Origin: Mycoplasmopsis maculosa
Lineage (GTDB): Bacteria > Bacillota_I > Bacilli_A > Mycoplasmatales > Metamycoplasmataceae
DNA length: 64,000 nucleotides
Reading direction: 5' to 3'
Assembly (NCBI RefSeq): GCF_900660665.1
Contig: NZ_LR215037.1
Location: 744,001 to 808,000, forward strand
Position 1 is the first letter of the stretch. Each line of letters opens with the position of its first letter. A model generated the notes under the pieces. The model saw only the letters and a list, made by a program, of their open reading frames with translations. It did not search any database and was not told where the DNA came from. Shown here in pieces: positions 8,870 through 19,097 of the stretch. Made by a program: the position numbers and the translations under genes.

Positions 8870-11286
8870 TGAGCGCAAAAACAATCGCTGTTGAAGAAAA
8901 ACAACAAGTTAAAAGAAAACCATTAGCATCATTCTTGTCATTTTTAACTTTAAATAACGTAAAATCTGGTGCTAGATCTACATTAAACTCAATTTGAGCA
9001 GTTGTATTTGGTTTAATAGTAGGTATAATATTTACTTTTATAGCATTCAATGAAAATGGTTTTGAATTTATTATCAACATATTTAGAGGTGGATTCGACA
9101 ATTTAAGCGAATTAGCAATTTTATTTGTTGTATTTGGTATAGCTTCTATTGGTGTTGGTTTATCATTTAAATCAGGTTTATTTAACATTGGTATACCAGG
9201 TCAAATGATGTTAGCAGGAACAGTTGCTTTCATGTTGATTGGTTATTTTGGTAATTTAAGAGATAAAGGAACTAGTGTATTAACAAATGACGCATTAGCA
9301 TTTCTTATATTATTTGCTTCAGGGCTAGTAGGATTTGCATTTGCATTAATTCCTGGTTTTTTAAAAGCTTATTTTAAAATACACGAAGTTGTTTCAACAA
9401 TTATTCTTAACTGAATAGCTGTTTATTTATGTTTATGAGTTTGAAGACCAAATTCACCAATTCAAGTAAATATGTTATTACCAAAAGGTGATCCATTGGT
9501 TTCTGGGTTTTTCTTAATTGAAGGATCATTATTTAATTCATCAACTGCATGAATAATCGGTTTAGTTTTACTTGTTATTATTTCTGCTAGTGTATTTGTA
9601 GTATTAAAATATACATCATTAGGTTATAAAGTAAAAATGAATGGTATAAATGTAAATGCTTCATCATATGCTGGTGTTAACCAAAAATTAACAACTATTT
9701 TAACAATGGGATTTGGTGGGTTACTAGCAGGATTTGCAGCATTTTTCTACTTTGTATTTAAACAAGGAAGATATAGTATTCCTTCAAGTAATGAACCACT
9801 TGTAGTTGGTTTCGATACAATTGCCATAGCATTATTGGGAAATAATTCACCAATCGGTATAGTATTTTCTTCATTCTTCTATGGTATTCTTAAAAACTCA
9901 GATTCATTCATTAGAACAATTTATTCATCAAGTCCTAATATTTCACGTGGTGGATTAGATGTTTTAGTTGGTGTTATTATTTATTTTGCTGCTTTAAGTA
10001 ATGTATTTGCATCATTTAGACCAATTCATTACTTTACAAAATTAATTGGTACATTAAAACAAAAATGATATAAAGAATATTACTTTAAAACATATTTACC
10101 AAGAAAAAAACAAATCAAAGAAGAAACAAGAATTGCATTATTACATGCAAAAGCACTTTATAAAAAGAATTCATTAGAATACAAGAGAATTCTTTCAGAA
10201 ATTAAGCAAATTGAAAGAGAAGCCTTACAAAAGATTCAAATTCAAACACATAAAAACTTTGGTACAAATTTAGAAAAAATTAATAAATTAAACCAAACAA
10301 AAGAACAACTAGTTCAAAATATTTCAATTTTAAAACAAAGAATTTTATGATTACAAGATCAACTTTATGCATTAGGCTATCAACAAGCTTTATCAAATAA
10401 ATTACAAAGAGATTATGAAATTAAATTAGTTAAATATTCATACATTTCTGAAGGTCAAAAAATTGACAAAACTGAAGTTGAATCTAATATTAAAGAAATA
10501 GAAGAAAACTTTAATAAATGAATAAATATTTACGCTAATTCAGAAAAAACTAATGCTAAAAGTATTTTAGAAATTAAGGGTTTAATTAAACAATACAAGA
10601 AAGATATTCAAAGCTTAACTTATATTTTAGATAATATAAATGGAAAATTATCTTCAAAAAATGTTGAAACTATTTTTTCAGATTTATCTAAACAAAAATT
10701 ATCCTTAAAAGAAGAATTAGAAAAATTAGGTTACTATCAAATTTCAGATATTAAGAATTTATCTAAATCTAAACTTAAAATTTTACATACAGAAAAAACA
10801 AAGAACAGAAATCTTGCCTGAGAAAGATTTAAATTTGCTTACACAAATATTATTTTCTTATCAAAAACAACAAATTCTGTTTATTCACATCAAGAATTAA
10901 TAAATGCTTGTGAAACAGATTTATTAATTTACAAAAATGCTTTTGAACAAGGCAAAATAACTCAAGAAGAATATGATGCTAAAATAAATAGCATTGAAGA
11001 TATTCTTTCAAAATACAGAAATGTTAAACTTGTTGAAATTAATTTCTTAAAACAAGAAAAATCAGATTTATTAAAATTTGTTAAAAAAGCTAAAAGTGAA
11101 GACACAAGTGCACAACTTGAAAGAATTTCACAAATTGATTCACAAATTTCTGAATTAGAAAACGAATGAAATACTACTTCAAATAATTTAATGAAAGAAT
11201 TATGAAACGAAACTAATTTAGAAAATTATGATAACTACATGGCAATATTCAAACGTAGAAATGCAATATTAAAAGGAGAAAACTAG
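8869..11286 (+). CDS. nupP: Nucleoside ABC transporter permease with long C-terminal coiled-coil extension
   Basis: 805 residues. Residues ~1-395 form a BPD-transp_2 type permease with about ten membrane segments and the family stretch VGLSFKSGLFNIGIPGQMML at ~107-126. Residues ~400-805 are an additional hydrophilic, Lys/Glu-rich helical region with heptad patterns and no membrane segment, presumably cytoplasmic. Ordinary NupP/YufP permeases are ~350-370 residues, so the extension doubles the protein. The reading frame is continuous through many TGA(Trp) codons, and codon use does not change at the junction. The start ATG overlaps the stop of the ATPase gene (TAATG) with AGGAGG before it. The extension could contact the ATPase or a partner; its function is unknown. 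Confidence 0.9.
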
Positions 11287-11287
11287 T

Positions 11288-12253
11288 ATGCAATTTTTTA
11301 GTAATTTCTCTAATGAAGTAGTTATTTACGGGATGATTTTAACTCTTGCTGCAATTTCAGGTATTTTTTCTGAAAGAAGTGGTACAGTTAACATCGGTAT
11401 TGAAGCCATGATGTCATTTGGTGGTATAGGTTATGCATTAGCAGCTTATATTGTTTATAAAATTGATCCGAACTTTTCAAATGGTATTATTCAATTAATT
11501 CTATTCGGTGTGGCTATGTTATTCGGTTTATTATTTGGATTATTACATGGTTTTGCTACTATTAAACTTAAAGCAGATCATACAATAAGTGGTGTTGCTT
11601 TAAACTTACTTGCTGTTGCCGCAGCAACTATTGTTGTTAATTCAAGTTTTATTAACTCACCTACAAGAACAATTCCTTATAATCCACAAATTAATGAAGC
11701 TTACATAAGTGCACAATGAAATGGATTAGAAAAAATATTTAGTTTATCATTATTAGTGTTTATTATTGTTGTTATTGCTTCATGAGTAATGTTAAACAAA
11801 TCAAGTTGAGGATTACGTTTTAAAGCTGTTGGTGAAAATCCACAAGCTGTTGATGTAGTTGGCGTTAATGTTTACAAAATTAAATGACAAGGTATTATGC
11901 TTTCAGGAGCTATAGCTGGATTAGCTGGTGCACTTTTTGCAAACAAATTAGGTTCAGCTTATAATGGAAATGTTCAAGGTTTAGGTTTCCTTGGTATAGC
12001 TGTTATGATTATGGCTCACTGAAATATTGGTATTTCAGTATTAACAGGATTTATTTTTGGTGTATTCCAATATGCAGGTACATTAGCAACTGGTTCAGCT
12101 TTCCAAGAATTATTTGGTCAAGAAGCTACAAAATATAGTGATTTAGTAAGAACAATTCCTTACGTATTAACACTTGTATTCTTGATTTCATTTAGTAAAT
12201 TAAGTCCTGGTCCAGCTGCCGCCGGTATTAATTATGATAAATCTGCTAGATAA
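11288..12253 (+). CDS. nupQ: Nucleoside ABC transporter permease, second subunit
   Basis: 321 residues, hydrophobic throughout with about nine membrane segments. The N-terminal stretch GIFSERSGTVNIGIEAMMSFGG (~23-44) is the conserved signature of YufQ-type permeases, and LRFKAVGENPQAVDVVGVNV (~178-197) is the cytoplasmic coupling region. It starts one base after the stop of the first permease, with AAAGGAG before it, and is followed by a terminator. It therefore ends the three-gene transporter operon and would form the heterodimeric channel with the preceding permease. Confidence 0.93.
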
Positions 12254-12254
12254 T

Positions 12255-12290
12255 AAAAAAATATTGGGTTAAAATCCCAATATTTTTTAT
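12255..12290 (+). terminator. Terminator of the nucleoside transporter operon
   Basis: Hairpin with arms AAAATATTGGG and CCCAATATTTTT directly after the permease stop. Confidence 0.85.
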
Positions 12291-12293
12291 AAT
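12288..12293 (+). promoter_or_regulatory. -10 box of smpB (leaderless start)
   Basis: A perfect TATAAT ends 7 bases before the smpB ATG and overlaps the T-run of the upstream terminator. With normal spacing the mRNA would begin at or within a base of the ATG, consistent with the absence of any Shine-Dalgarno. Confidence 0.6.
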
Positions 12294-12300
12294 TAAACAT

Positions 12301-12744
12301 ATGAAAATAATAAGTGAAAATAGAAGAGGTCTACATGGTTTTAAAATTATTGATAAGTTTGAAGCCGGTATAGAGCTTTTAGGTTGAGAAGTAAAAAGTG
12401 CAAGAGCAGGTGGAATTGATCTAACAAATTCGTATGTATATCATAAGAAGGGAGAAATGTTTTTGTCTGAATCACATTTTCCAAAATATATGCTATTAAA
12501 ATGTGAAGAAAAAAGAGATAGAAAATTATTGTTGCATAAAAAAGAAATAATAAGAATTCAAAGTAAATTGGATAAAACACCAAGTTCAACAATTAAACCA
12601 ACTAAAATTTATTTTAATAATAAAAGCAAAATTAAAGTAGAAATTGCTTTAGTCCAAGGTATGAATAAAGCAGATAAACGTGAAGAAATTAAAAGAAAAG
12701 ACAATGAAAAATATATTCAAAAAGTTCAAAATTACTATAAATAA
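12301..12744 (+). CDS. smpB: SsrA-binding protein SmpB
   Basis: 147 residues with the SmpB core: ENRRGLHGFKIIDKFEAGIEL at the N-terminus, GWEVKSARAG at ~28-37, the KREEIKRK basic helix and a Lys-rich C-terminal tail. It brings tmRNA to stalled ribosomes in trans-translation. The Trp in GWEVKSARAG comes from TGA. No tmRNA gene is present in the window. The ATG lies 7 bases after a TATAAT and lacks a ribosome binding site, so translation is probably leaderless. Confidence 0.95.
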
Positions 12745-12759
12745 GCATTTTTATAAAAA

Positions 12760-12787
12760 AATGAAGGAATTTCCTTCATTATTTTTT
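12760..12787. terminator. Hairpin terminator between smpB and the TM2 remnant
   Basis: Stem AATGAAGG / CCTTCATT with flanking A- and T-runs; it overlaps the stop codon of the opposing TM2 remnant and probably serves both strands. Confidence 0.75.
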
Positions 12788-12981
12788 ATTAAATATAATT
12801 GCCGTTATTGTCTTTTTAGCACCTAAAACTGCTAAAATAAAGTCAATGAATCATGAAATTAAAAAACCGCCTTAAGTAAACCTAATAATATTCTTCCACC
12901 ATAAAATCTATCAATTCTAAGTGTATCAAGGAAAAATGATAAAAGTATTAAAGCAATTCTGCTTTTTCCTGATTTGCTCAT
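12779..12981 (-). pseudogene. TM2-domain membrane protein gene broken by a frameshift
   Basis: The minus strand from the ATG reads MSKSGKSRIALILLSFF, then DTLRIDRFYGGR and LLGLLK, matching the first half of a TM2 domain, then runs into TAA. Shifting frame near 12873 continues as GGFLISWFIDFILAVLGAKK, the second membrane helix of the same domain, to a stop at 12779. Family members have a few extra residues between the LLK and GG parts, so a small deletion that is not a multiple of three is the likely cause. The intact gene would encode a ~70-residue protein with two membrane helices. A programmed shift or a sequencing error are alternatives. Confidence 0.75.
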
Positions 12982-13066
12982 TATTGTAAACTCTTTTTTA
13001 TTAAATTTTAATAAAGCTTAGTTATTATACATTTTATTAAGAAAATAAAAAAAGAAAAACGTAGTG

Positions 13067-14032
13067 TTAATTCTTTTTGCTTAAAATTTGAGGTTTTATA
13101 ATTTTGTTTGAAACAATATTATCTATTTCTGAATTAAATAACATTCTTTCAGTTTGAATCCCAATGTTAGGATAATCTATAAATATTTTAGCTTTATATC
13201 TATATTGATAGTCATACATACTCAAATAACCAATGTCTGTTAGTCTTAAATTTTTATCTGGTGAAGAAATCATATTAATGAAAATCTCATGTGTTGAACA
13301 AACAACATTAACTAAATTTTCATTATTAAGATAATTTAAAAATTGATTAACTCTATTATTGTCTTTATTCATTAATAATATAGTTTCATGTGGTATATTC
13401 AATTCTTTGCAAGCTCTTTCGAAACCATTTCTTCTTGCGTCTCTATCTTCGTTACTTAATTTAGTATCTAAGGCAAAAACAATTTTTTGACCTGGTTCAA
13501 TATATTCACTAAATTTTTTTGTTAATAAATAAAATGAAGCTTCATAATCAACATAAATTCAATTAACATTTTTATTTCTTTTACCATAAAATATTGTTTG
13601 AATATCGCCAGCATTTTTATTAACAAAATTTTCTATCTCGTCAGCATGTTCTTTCGGTAAGAAGAAAACTATTGAACTTGGTTTTCAAGAAAATACGTAT
13701 TTAACTGTTTCAATATATGATTCAGCATCAGGTTCACTATATGTAATAATAACTTTTTTATTATGTTTTTTAGCACCTTCATGAATACCAGAAATTATAT
13801 GAGTATAAGCATTTTCATGTCACTGAGGTAATATAACAAATATAGAATTATCATGCCCTCTAATTAATCTTGCGCCATGATTAGGGTAATAGTTATGTTC
13901 TTTAACAATAGATTCTATTTTATTTTTGGTATTTTTTGATACATAACCACCGTTATAATAACGACTAACTGTACTAATTGAAACTTTTGCTAACTCTGAA
14001 ATGTCTTTATAAGAAAAATTTTTCATAATCAT
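13067..14032 (-). CDS. LacI/GalR-family transcriptional regulator
   Basis: 321 residues. The N-terminal helix-turn-helix reads YKDISELAKVSISTVSRYYN (~7-26), followed by a hinge-like NYYPNHGARLIRG, the classical LacI family DNA-binding head. A periplasmic-binding-protein-like sensor domain follows, for a small ligand, often a sugar or nucleoside. The target is unknown. It sits alone, divergent from the SRP RNA and near the fba gene and nucleoside transporter, so metabolic control of neighbours is possible. A TATAAT ends 5 bases before the ATG and there is no Shine-Dalgarno, so a leaderless transcript is likely; a second ATG two codons in is possible. Confidence 0.92.
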
Positions 14033-14127
14033 ATATTATTATATATAAAAATAGTAAATATGGAAATTTTCCACAAATAATTTTTAAATTAAAAATTTAA
14101 AAATAATAATATTAGAAAAAAATTTTG

Positions 14128-14133
14128 TATAAT
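14128..14133 (+). promoter_or_regulatory. -10 box of the SRP RNA gene
   Basis: TATAAT placed so that the first base of the mature RNA (G at 14140) falls six bases downstream. Since that RNA end is independently set by base pairing, this fixes the local -10 to start spacing. Confidence 0.7.
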
Positions 14134-14139
14134 TTTAAT

Positions 14140-14217
14140 GTTAGTAGAACAAAAACCTCATAACCTGGTCAGGACAGAAATGTAGCAGCCATATTGAGAA
14201 GTGCTGTGTCTGCTAAC
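14140..14217 (+). ncRNA. ffs: Signal recognition particle RNA (4.5S type)
   Basis: About 78 bases. The ends pair over eight bases (GTTAGTAG with CTGCTAAC, one G-U pair). The apical part holds the conserved SRP motifs: GGTCAGG, ACAGAAATGTAGCAGCC and GTGCTG, forming the Ffh-binding loop. A T-run follows directly. It partners Ffh and FtsY (ftsY is in this window) in targeting proteins to the membrane. Confidence 0.95.
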
Positions 14218-14309
14218 TTTTTTGTTAATAATTCTATATTTAAAAAAATTTATTAATTTATAATATACTTATTATAAATGATACTAATATATTTTTTGAA
14301 AGGCGTATT

Positions 14310-14570
14310 ATGAAAACAATGTTAGATATTACAATTGAATACACATTAAAGCACTGCTCAGATGGAAGACACGTTGAGTTTAATGATATTTTTAATGAAA
14401 TTGAAAGTCAATTAAAAGAAAAATGAGAAATTGAATCAAGAACTAAAAATATTGAATATTCAACAATAAGAACAAATAAAGTAGGTGAATTATATAGATT
14501 ATTAACTGTTGATTCTCGTTTTCAAAGAAATGCAAAAGGTTTGTGAACAACAAGACTAGGATTTGAATAA
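14310..14570 (+). CDS. rpoE: RNA polymerase delta subunit, N-terminal domain only
   Basis: 86 residues. It matches the folded HARE-HTH domain of RpoE: FNDIFNEIE in the first half and GELYRLLTVDSRFQRNAKGLWTTR at the end, parallel to the DLNIDGRFL...WGLRSWYP stretch of the Bacillus protein. Bacillus delta has ~170 residues with a long acidic tail; here the protein stops right after the globular domain. It is followed after three bases by fba, the same neighbour region as in Bacillus (rpoE-pyrG-fba). Delta modulates RNA polymerase recycling and promoter selection. A GAAAGG ribosome binding site precedes the ATG. Confidence 0.82.
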
Positions 14571-14573
14571 AAA

Positions 14574-15449
14574 ATGTCTATTTTAAATGCTAAAGTATTA
14601 GTTGAACATGCAGTAAAAAATAATTATGCAGTCCCTCATATTAATGTTAATAATTTAGAATGAGTAAAAGCAACACTTTTAACAGCAGAAGAAGCAAAAT
14701 CCCCTTTAATTATTTCAGCTAGCACAAGTGCAATAAAATACATGGGTGGTTATAAAACTGTTTGTAACTTAATTAAAAACATGTATGATGAATATAAAAT
14801 GACAATTCCACTAGCGATTCATTTAGATCATGGTAATTTTGAAGCTTGTCTTTTAGCTATTGAATCTGGTTTTACATCAATAATGTTTGACGGCTCTTCA
14901 TTAGATTTTAGCGAAAATTATTCTAAAACAGCTACTTTAGTAAAATTAGCTCATGATAGTAATATTTCAATTGAGGCTGAAGTAGGTTCAATTGGTGGAG
15001 TAGAAGATGATATTATTTCTTGTGGAGAATTAGCTTCACTTGAAGAAGCAATTCAATTATCTAATTTAGGTATTGATTTTTTAGCAGCTGGAATAGGTAA
15101 TATTCACGGCCCATATCCTAAAAATTGAACCTCTTTGGATTTTAACCGCTTAAAAGAAATAAGAGAAAAAACTAATTTAGGTATAGTATTACACGGTGGT
15201 AGTGGCATACCAGAAGATCAAATTAAAAAAGCTATATCATTAGGTATAGCAAAAATAAATGTAAATACGGAATTACAACAACATTTTGCAAGAGCCGTTG
15301 AAGAATTTGTTTTATCTGGAAAAAGTAAAGAGAAGAAAAATTATGATCCTAGAATATTTTTAAAGCCAGGATATGAAGCAGTTTGCAAATTATTAAAAAG
15401 TATTTTTATTTTATTTGGATCTTTAAATAAGGCTAATGATTTTTTTTAA
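14574..15449 (+). CDS. fba: Class II fructose-bisphosphate aldolase
   Basis: 291 residues covering the class II (Zn) aldolase: HLDHG at ~83 with the catalytic Asp and a zinc His, EAEVGSIGGVEDD at ~133-145, GNIHGPY at ~175-181, LHGGSGIP near 205-212, and NVNTELQ near 232. It cleaves fructose-1,6-bisphosphate into glyceraldehyde-3-phosphate and dihydroxyacetone phosphate in glycolysis. It is co-transcribed with rpoE, three bases apart, and ends at a strong terminator. Confidence 0.96.
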
Positions 15450-15479
15450 AATAGTGTTTTTTAACGCTATTTTTTTTTA
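15448..15479 (+). terminator. Terminator of rpoE-fba
   Basis: Stem AAATAGTGTT / AACGCTATTT with one G-U pair, followed by a run of eight Ts. Confidence 0.8.
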
Positions 15480-15483
15480 TTAA

Positions 15484-15513
15484 AAATAACATTCTTAAAA
15501 AAGAATGTTATTT
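15484..15513 (-). terminator. Terminator of the F1-like ATPase / protease operon
   Basis: Perfect 13-bp stem (AAATAACATTCTT / AAGAATGTTATTT) with a four-base loop. On the minus strand it is followed by a T-rich tract, and it includes the stop codon of the protease gene. Confidence 0.8.
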
Positions 15514-17697
15514 AAATTTATAATCTTCATCATATATATTTAAACCTTCAGGGAAAAGATTTGTTTTTAAACTAGGATATTTTTTTAATAATTCTTCTCT
15601 ATATGATTTACGTTGGTCTTTTCCACCACCATATATTAAATCGTATTGAGGCATATTATAATTGCCAAATAGACCATTATAATTGTAACCTTCTGATCTA
15701 AAAGAAGCAACAAGTCCTACTTTTCCAGAAGAGTTTGCAGAATGAAAGATTCCAATTAATTCATTATTTTGGTTTCTAAAAGATGAACCACTAGAACCAC
15801 CATATGGAACATAATTTTTTATTGCGTAATTAAGTCCAAATGATATTAAATTTTGATTATCTTTTAAATACAAGTTATTTCCTATATGATTAGCAGTTAA
15901 AAAAGCATCAATAATACCAGGTTTATTAGAAAATGTTCTATAACCAATATTTTGTGAAAGATAATCACCTTGATCTAAAATATCTTTAGAAAAGTCTTTT
16001 TTATTTAAATTTTCTTTAGTTAAATTATTATAGAATCTAGATTCTGAATTTGTCCAAATACTTAATGATTCTTTTCTTTTGTTATAAAGATCGCTTCCTT
16101 CTTCGCCATCTTCTAGAAGAAAATAATCATTTTCAGAAACAGGGAATCCTAAAGCGTATAAACTATCTCCATTAAAATTATAATTATCAGATCTTTTATA
16201 AATTATTTTTTTATTAATTTTATCATAGTCTTCCATATATGATTTTTTTAAAAAAGAAATATGAACAGATTTATTATTAGCGTAATTATTTGTTATTAAT
16301 TTTGCTAGAAGTTCAGCATTATTTTTTTCTTTTGAATATTTTATGTCTATATCATTAGATCTATCAGAAGAATAAGCTCATATACCATCTTCTAGTATAG
16401 CTTTAGAAAAATCGAATTCTAATATAGCTAAATCCGCATATTCTTCTGCATTTTTATATTTTTCAGCTTGTTCTTTATATAAAAAATCTGATGGTTTAGT
16501 TTTTAAAAAGTCATTTCCTTCAAATATTTTTGTTATGAAATTATTTTTTAGTATTTTTTGTTTAAAAAAGAACTTTTCAAATTTATCATCTTCAGTACTT
16601 ATACTAAATTTGTCATTTAAATTAGCATTAGAACTAATTTTTGTAATAATAACATTTTTAGTATCTTTTAATAAAGAGTCTGCTACATGTAAATTAGTTG
16701 CAAAAAATCATTTTGTTGGATATGAACCATCTTTAGTTTTTTCAAAATCTAAAATTCATAAAGTACCGGAGGTACCAAAAGATTGTCCGTCACTATTATC
16801 ATTTGTAAATTCTATTCCAAAAGTTTGCATAGCAATTTTTTTATACATATCATTAACAAGCATTCTAGGTAATCCCTCTGCTCTTCATTGATTAGTGCCA
16901 AGAAAGTCAGCTCTTATATGCCCTTTACCTATTTCTTGGCCATCATATATAGATAAACCTAAAAAATTACCATTTTTATCATATTTTGGCAAAGTATGCC
17001 CTTTAGTATATCAATTTGAATAAGAATCAATATTTATACTTTTTGCTAAATTGTCAAATTTTTTTATGCTTTCTAAATTTGTAAGATCCAAATCTTTTCT
17101 ATATTCTTTTGGGTGTTTATCGCCTCAAACCATTGGCGAAGCTTGTAAAGCATTCATATATTCTTCATTTTCTAAATCAAATATTTGATTATGACTTAAA
17201 TTTTTGTATTCAGTATAATTTTTTCTTATTTCGTCAAAAGGGCTAGGAAAAATTAAATCTACTTTATCACCATTTAATGGATTGTGTTTAAAACCATTTA
17301 ATTTTAAAATTTTTTTTATATTAATATTTTTATCATTGTTATTTTTTAAATTTACAATTAAATCTAGTGCACCTAATCAATCTGAAATATTTTTACCTTT
17401 TTGATTAAAATAAAAATCAAGCTCAATGTTATCAACATAAAAATTATTTGCATTTTCACCTTTTATTTCAAAATCAAATTCACTAGAATTTAAATCAGTC
17501 GGATACAATTGAGATTTGTCATTTGTATTATTTGAAAATTTTTTAACTAAAACATCTAATTCATAGGTATTATTATTTTTTTCTTTGTTTATTGAAATAT
17601 TATTATTAGAATCATTATTACTACAAGCTATATAAAAATAACTTGTTGTAATATAAGGCAAAACACCTAATATTTTAAACAAGTTTTTTTTATTCAT
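15508..17697 (-). CDS. MIP-like serine protease lipoprotein (DUF31 peptidase)
   Basis: 729 residues after joining TGA(Trp) codons. N-terminal lipoprotein signal with Cys at ~25 (YFYIACS), then a beta-rich region and the DUF31 (PF01732) peptidase: SGTLWILDF and FFATNLHV with the catalytic His near 336, and the nucleophile motif GGSSGSSF at ~630-637. This is the family of MIP, the mycoplasma immunoglobulin protease that cleaves IgG captured by MIB. The start ATG overlaps the stop of the beta-like ATPase gene (TAATG), so the two are translationally coupled, and a terminator follows. No MIB gene was recognised next to it. Substrate is inferred from family only. Confidence 0.88.
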
Positions 17698-19097
17698 TAT
17701 TCCTCGTTTTTAATTTCTTTTGATTCTAATTCATCATCTGTTGGCATATTTAAATTTGAACCGATGTAAGAAAATATTTCAGGATTTTGTTTGATGAATT
17801 TTCCTTCTAGAATCCTAATTACACTTTCAACTGTTTCATTTAAAGGAACAAAAACACCAGGTGATTTTGTAAAATGCTCTGTCATAAAGAAGTTTTGGGT
17901 AAAAAAGTTTTCTAATTGAATTGCCTTTTTTACAATTATTTTATTTTCTTCATCAAGTTCATCAAATCCTAAAATTAAAATAATATCTTCTAAATCACGA
18001 TATGCCTTAAGAATTCTTTTGGTTTCAATGATAGCATCAAAATGTCTTTTACCAATAATTTTTTCATTAACAGAGTTAGATGTACTTGCTAATGGTTCAA
18101 AAGCTGGATAAATGTTTTTAGCAGTTTGTTCTCTAGATAAAACTAAATTACCGTCTAAATGGTTAAATACAGCTACAGCAGAAGGGTCGCTTAAATCATC
18201 CATAGGCAAGAAAATAGTTTGGAATGAAGTTATAGAACCATTTTCATTTTTATAAAGTCTTTCTTCGATATTAGCAACATCACTTTCAAGTGTTGATTGA
18301 TAACCACCAACAGAAGGTTTTTTACCTAAAGATGCACTAACTTCATTTTCCGCTTGAACAAAACGATATATATTGTCAATAAATAATAAGACATCTTCTT
18401 TATATATATCTCTTAAATATTCAGCTGCTGTAATACCAATTGGAACAATTGAAGTTCTAGCACCAGGAAATTCATTCATTTTTGAAATATACATAGATGA
18501 ATTTTTCATTAAATTAGATGCTTTTAATTCATCATATAATTCAATAGCTTCTCTAGAACGTTCTCCTGAACCAATAAAAATGTTTGAAGTTTGTTTGTTT
18601 GAACGGTTTACATTAAAAATTATTTCTTTCATTAAAACAGTTTTTCCAACACCAGCTCCACCAAAAATACCAAGTTTATGACCTTTTAATATAGGCATAA
18701 AAAAGTCAATAGCTTTAATACCTGTTTGAACAATTTCAGGTTTTTCATCAATAAAACGATTCTTGTTTATTATTGAATTCATTTCTATATATTTTGGTAG
18801 TGTATTATTTTCTTTTAATAGAGGATTACCTCAAAAGTTATAAATATTATTTTTAGAAGTTGAACCCACTGGTACCATAAATGTTTTACCTGTATCAATA
18901 ACTTCATCATCTATTGAAATAGGTGATTCAGCATAAACAACAATAGCTAAAACAGTATTTGAATCTAAAATTCTTTTAACAAGTAAGAAAGATTTTCCAT
19001 TATGTAATGTTAATAAATTATTTAATTTTGGTAATCTATTATTTTCGAATTTTATTTCAATAATGTCACTTGAAATTTTAGTTATTTTACTATTCAT
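17697..19097 (-). CDS. atpD: F1-like ATPase beta-type catalytic subunit (X0-type cluster)
   Basis: 466 residues. Complete catalytic beta features: Walker A GGAGVGKT at ~146-153, the GERSRE motif whose Glu activates water, Walker B VLLFIDN, and SREQTAKNIYPAFEPLAS. It is divergent from housekeeping AtpD. Overlap with alpha-like upstream and the protease downstream by a single base each (TAATG) shows tight coupling. Together with gamma-like, epsilon-like and membrane genes but no a, b, c subunits, this matches the type 3 F1-like X0 ATPases described in mycoplasmas, related to the Mycoplasma mobile gliding motor. It probably hydrolyses ATP to drive a surface process. The product is not the ordinary ATP synthase subunit. 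Confidence 0.9.

Noticed and set aside
16237-17376. Apparent gap between two short open frames on the minus strand, as if the protease gene were broken
   Set aside because: The frame is continuous when TGA is read as Trp, and the catalytic His region lies in this gap; it is one intact gene.
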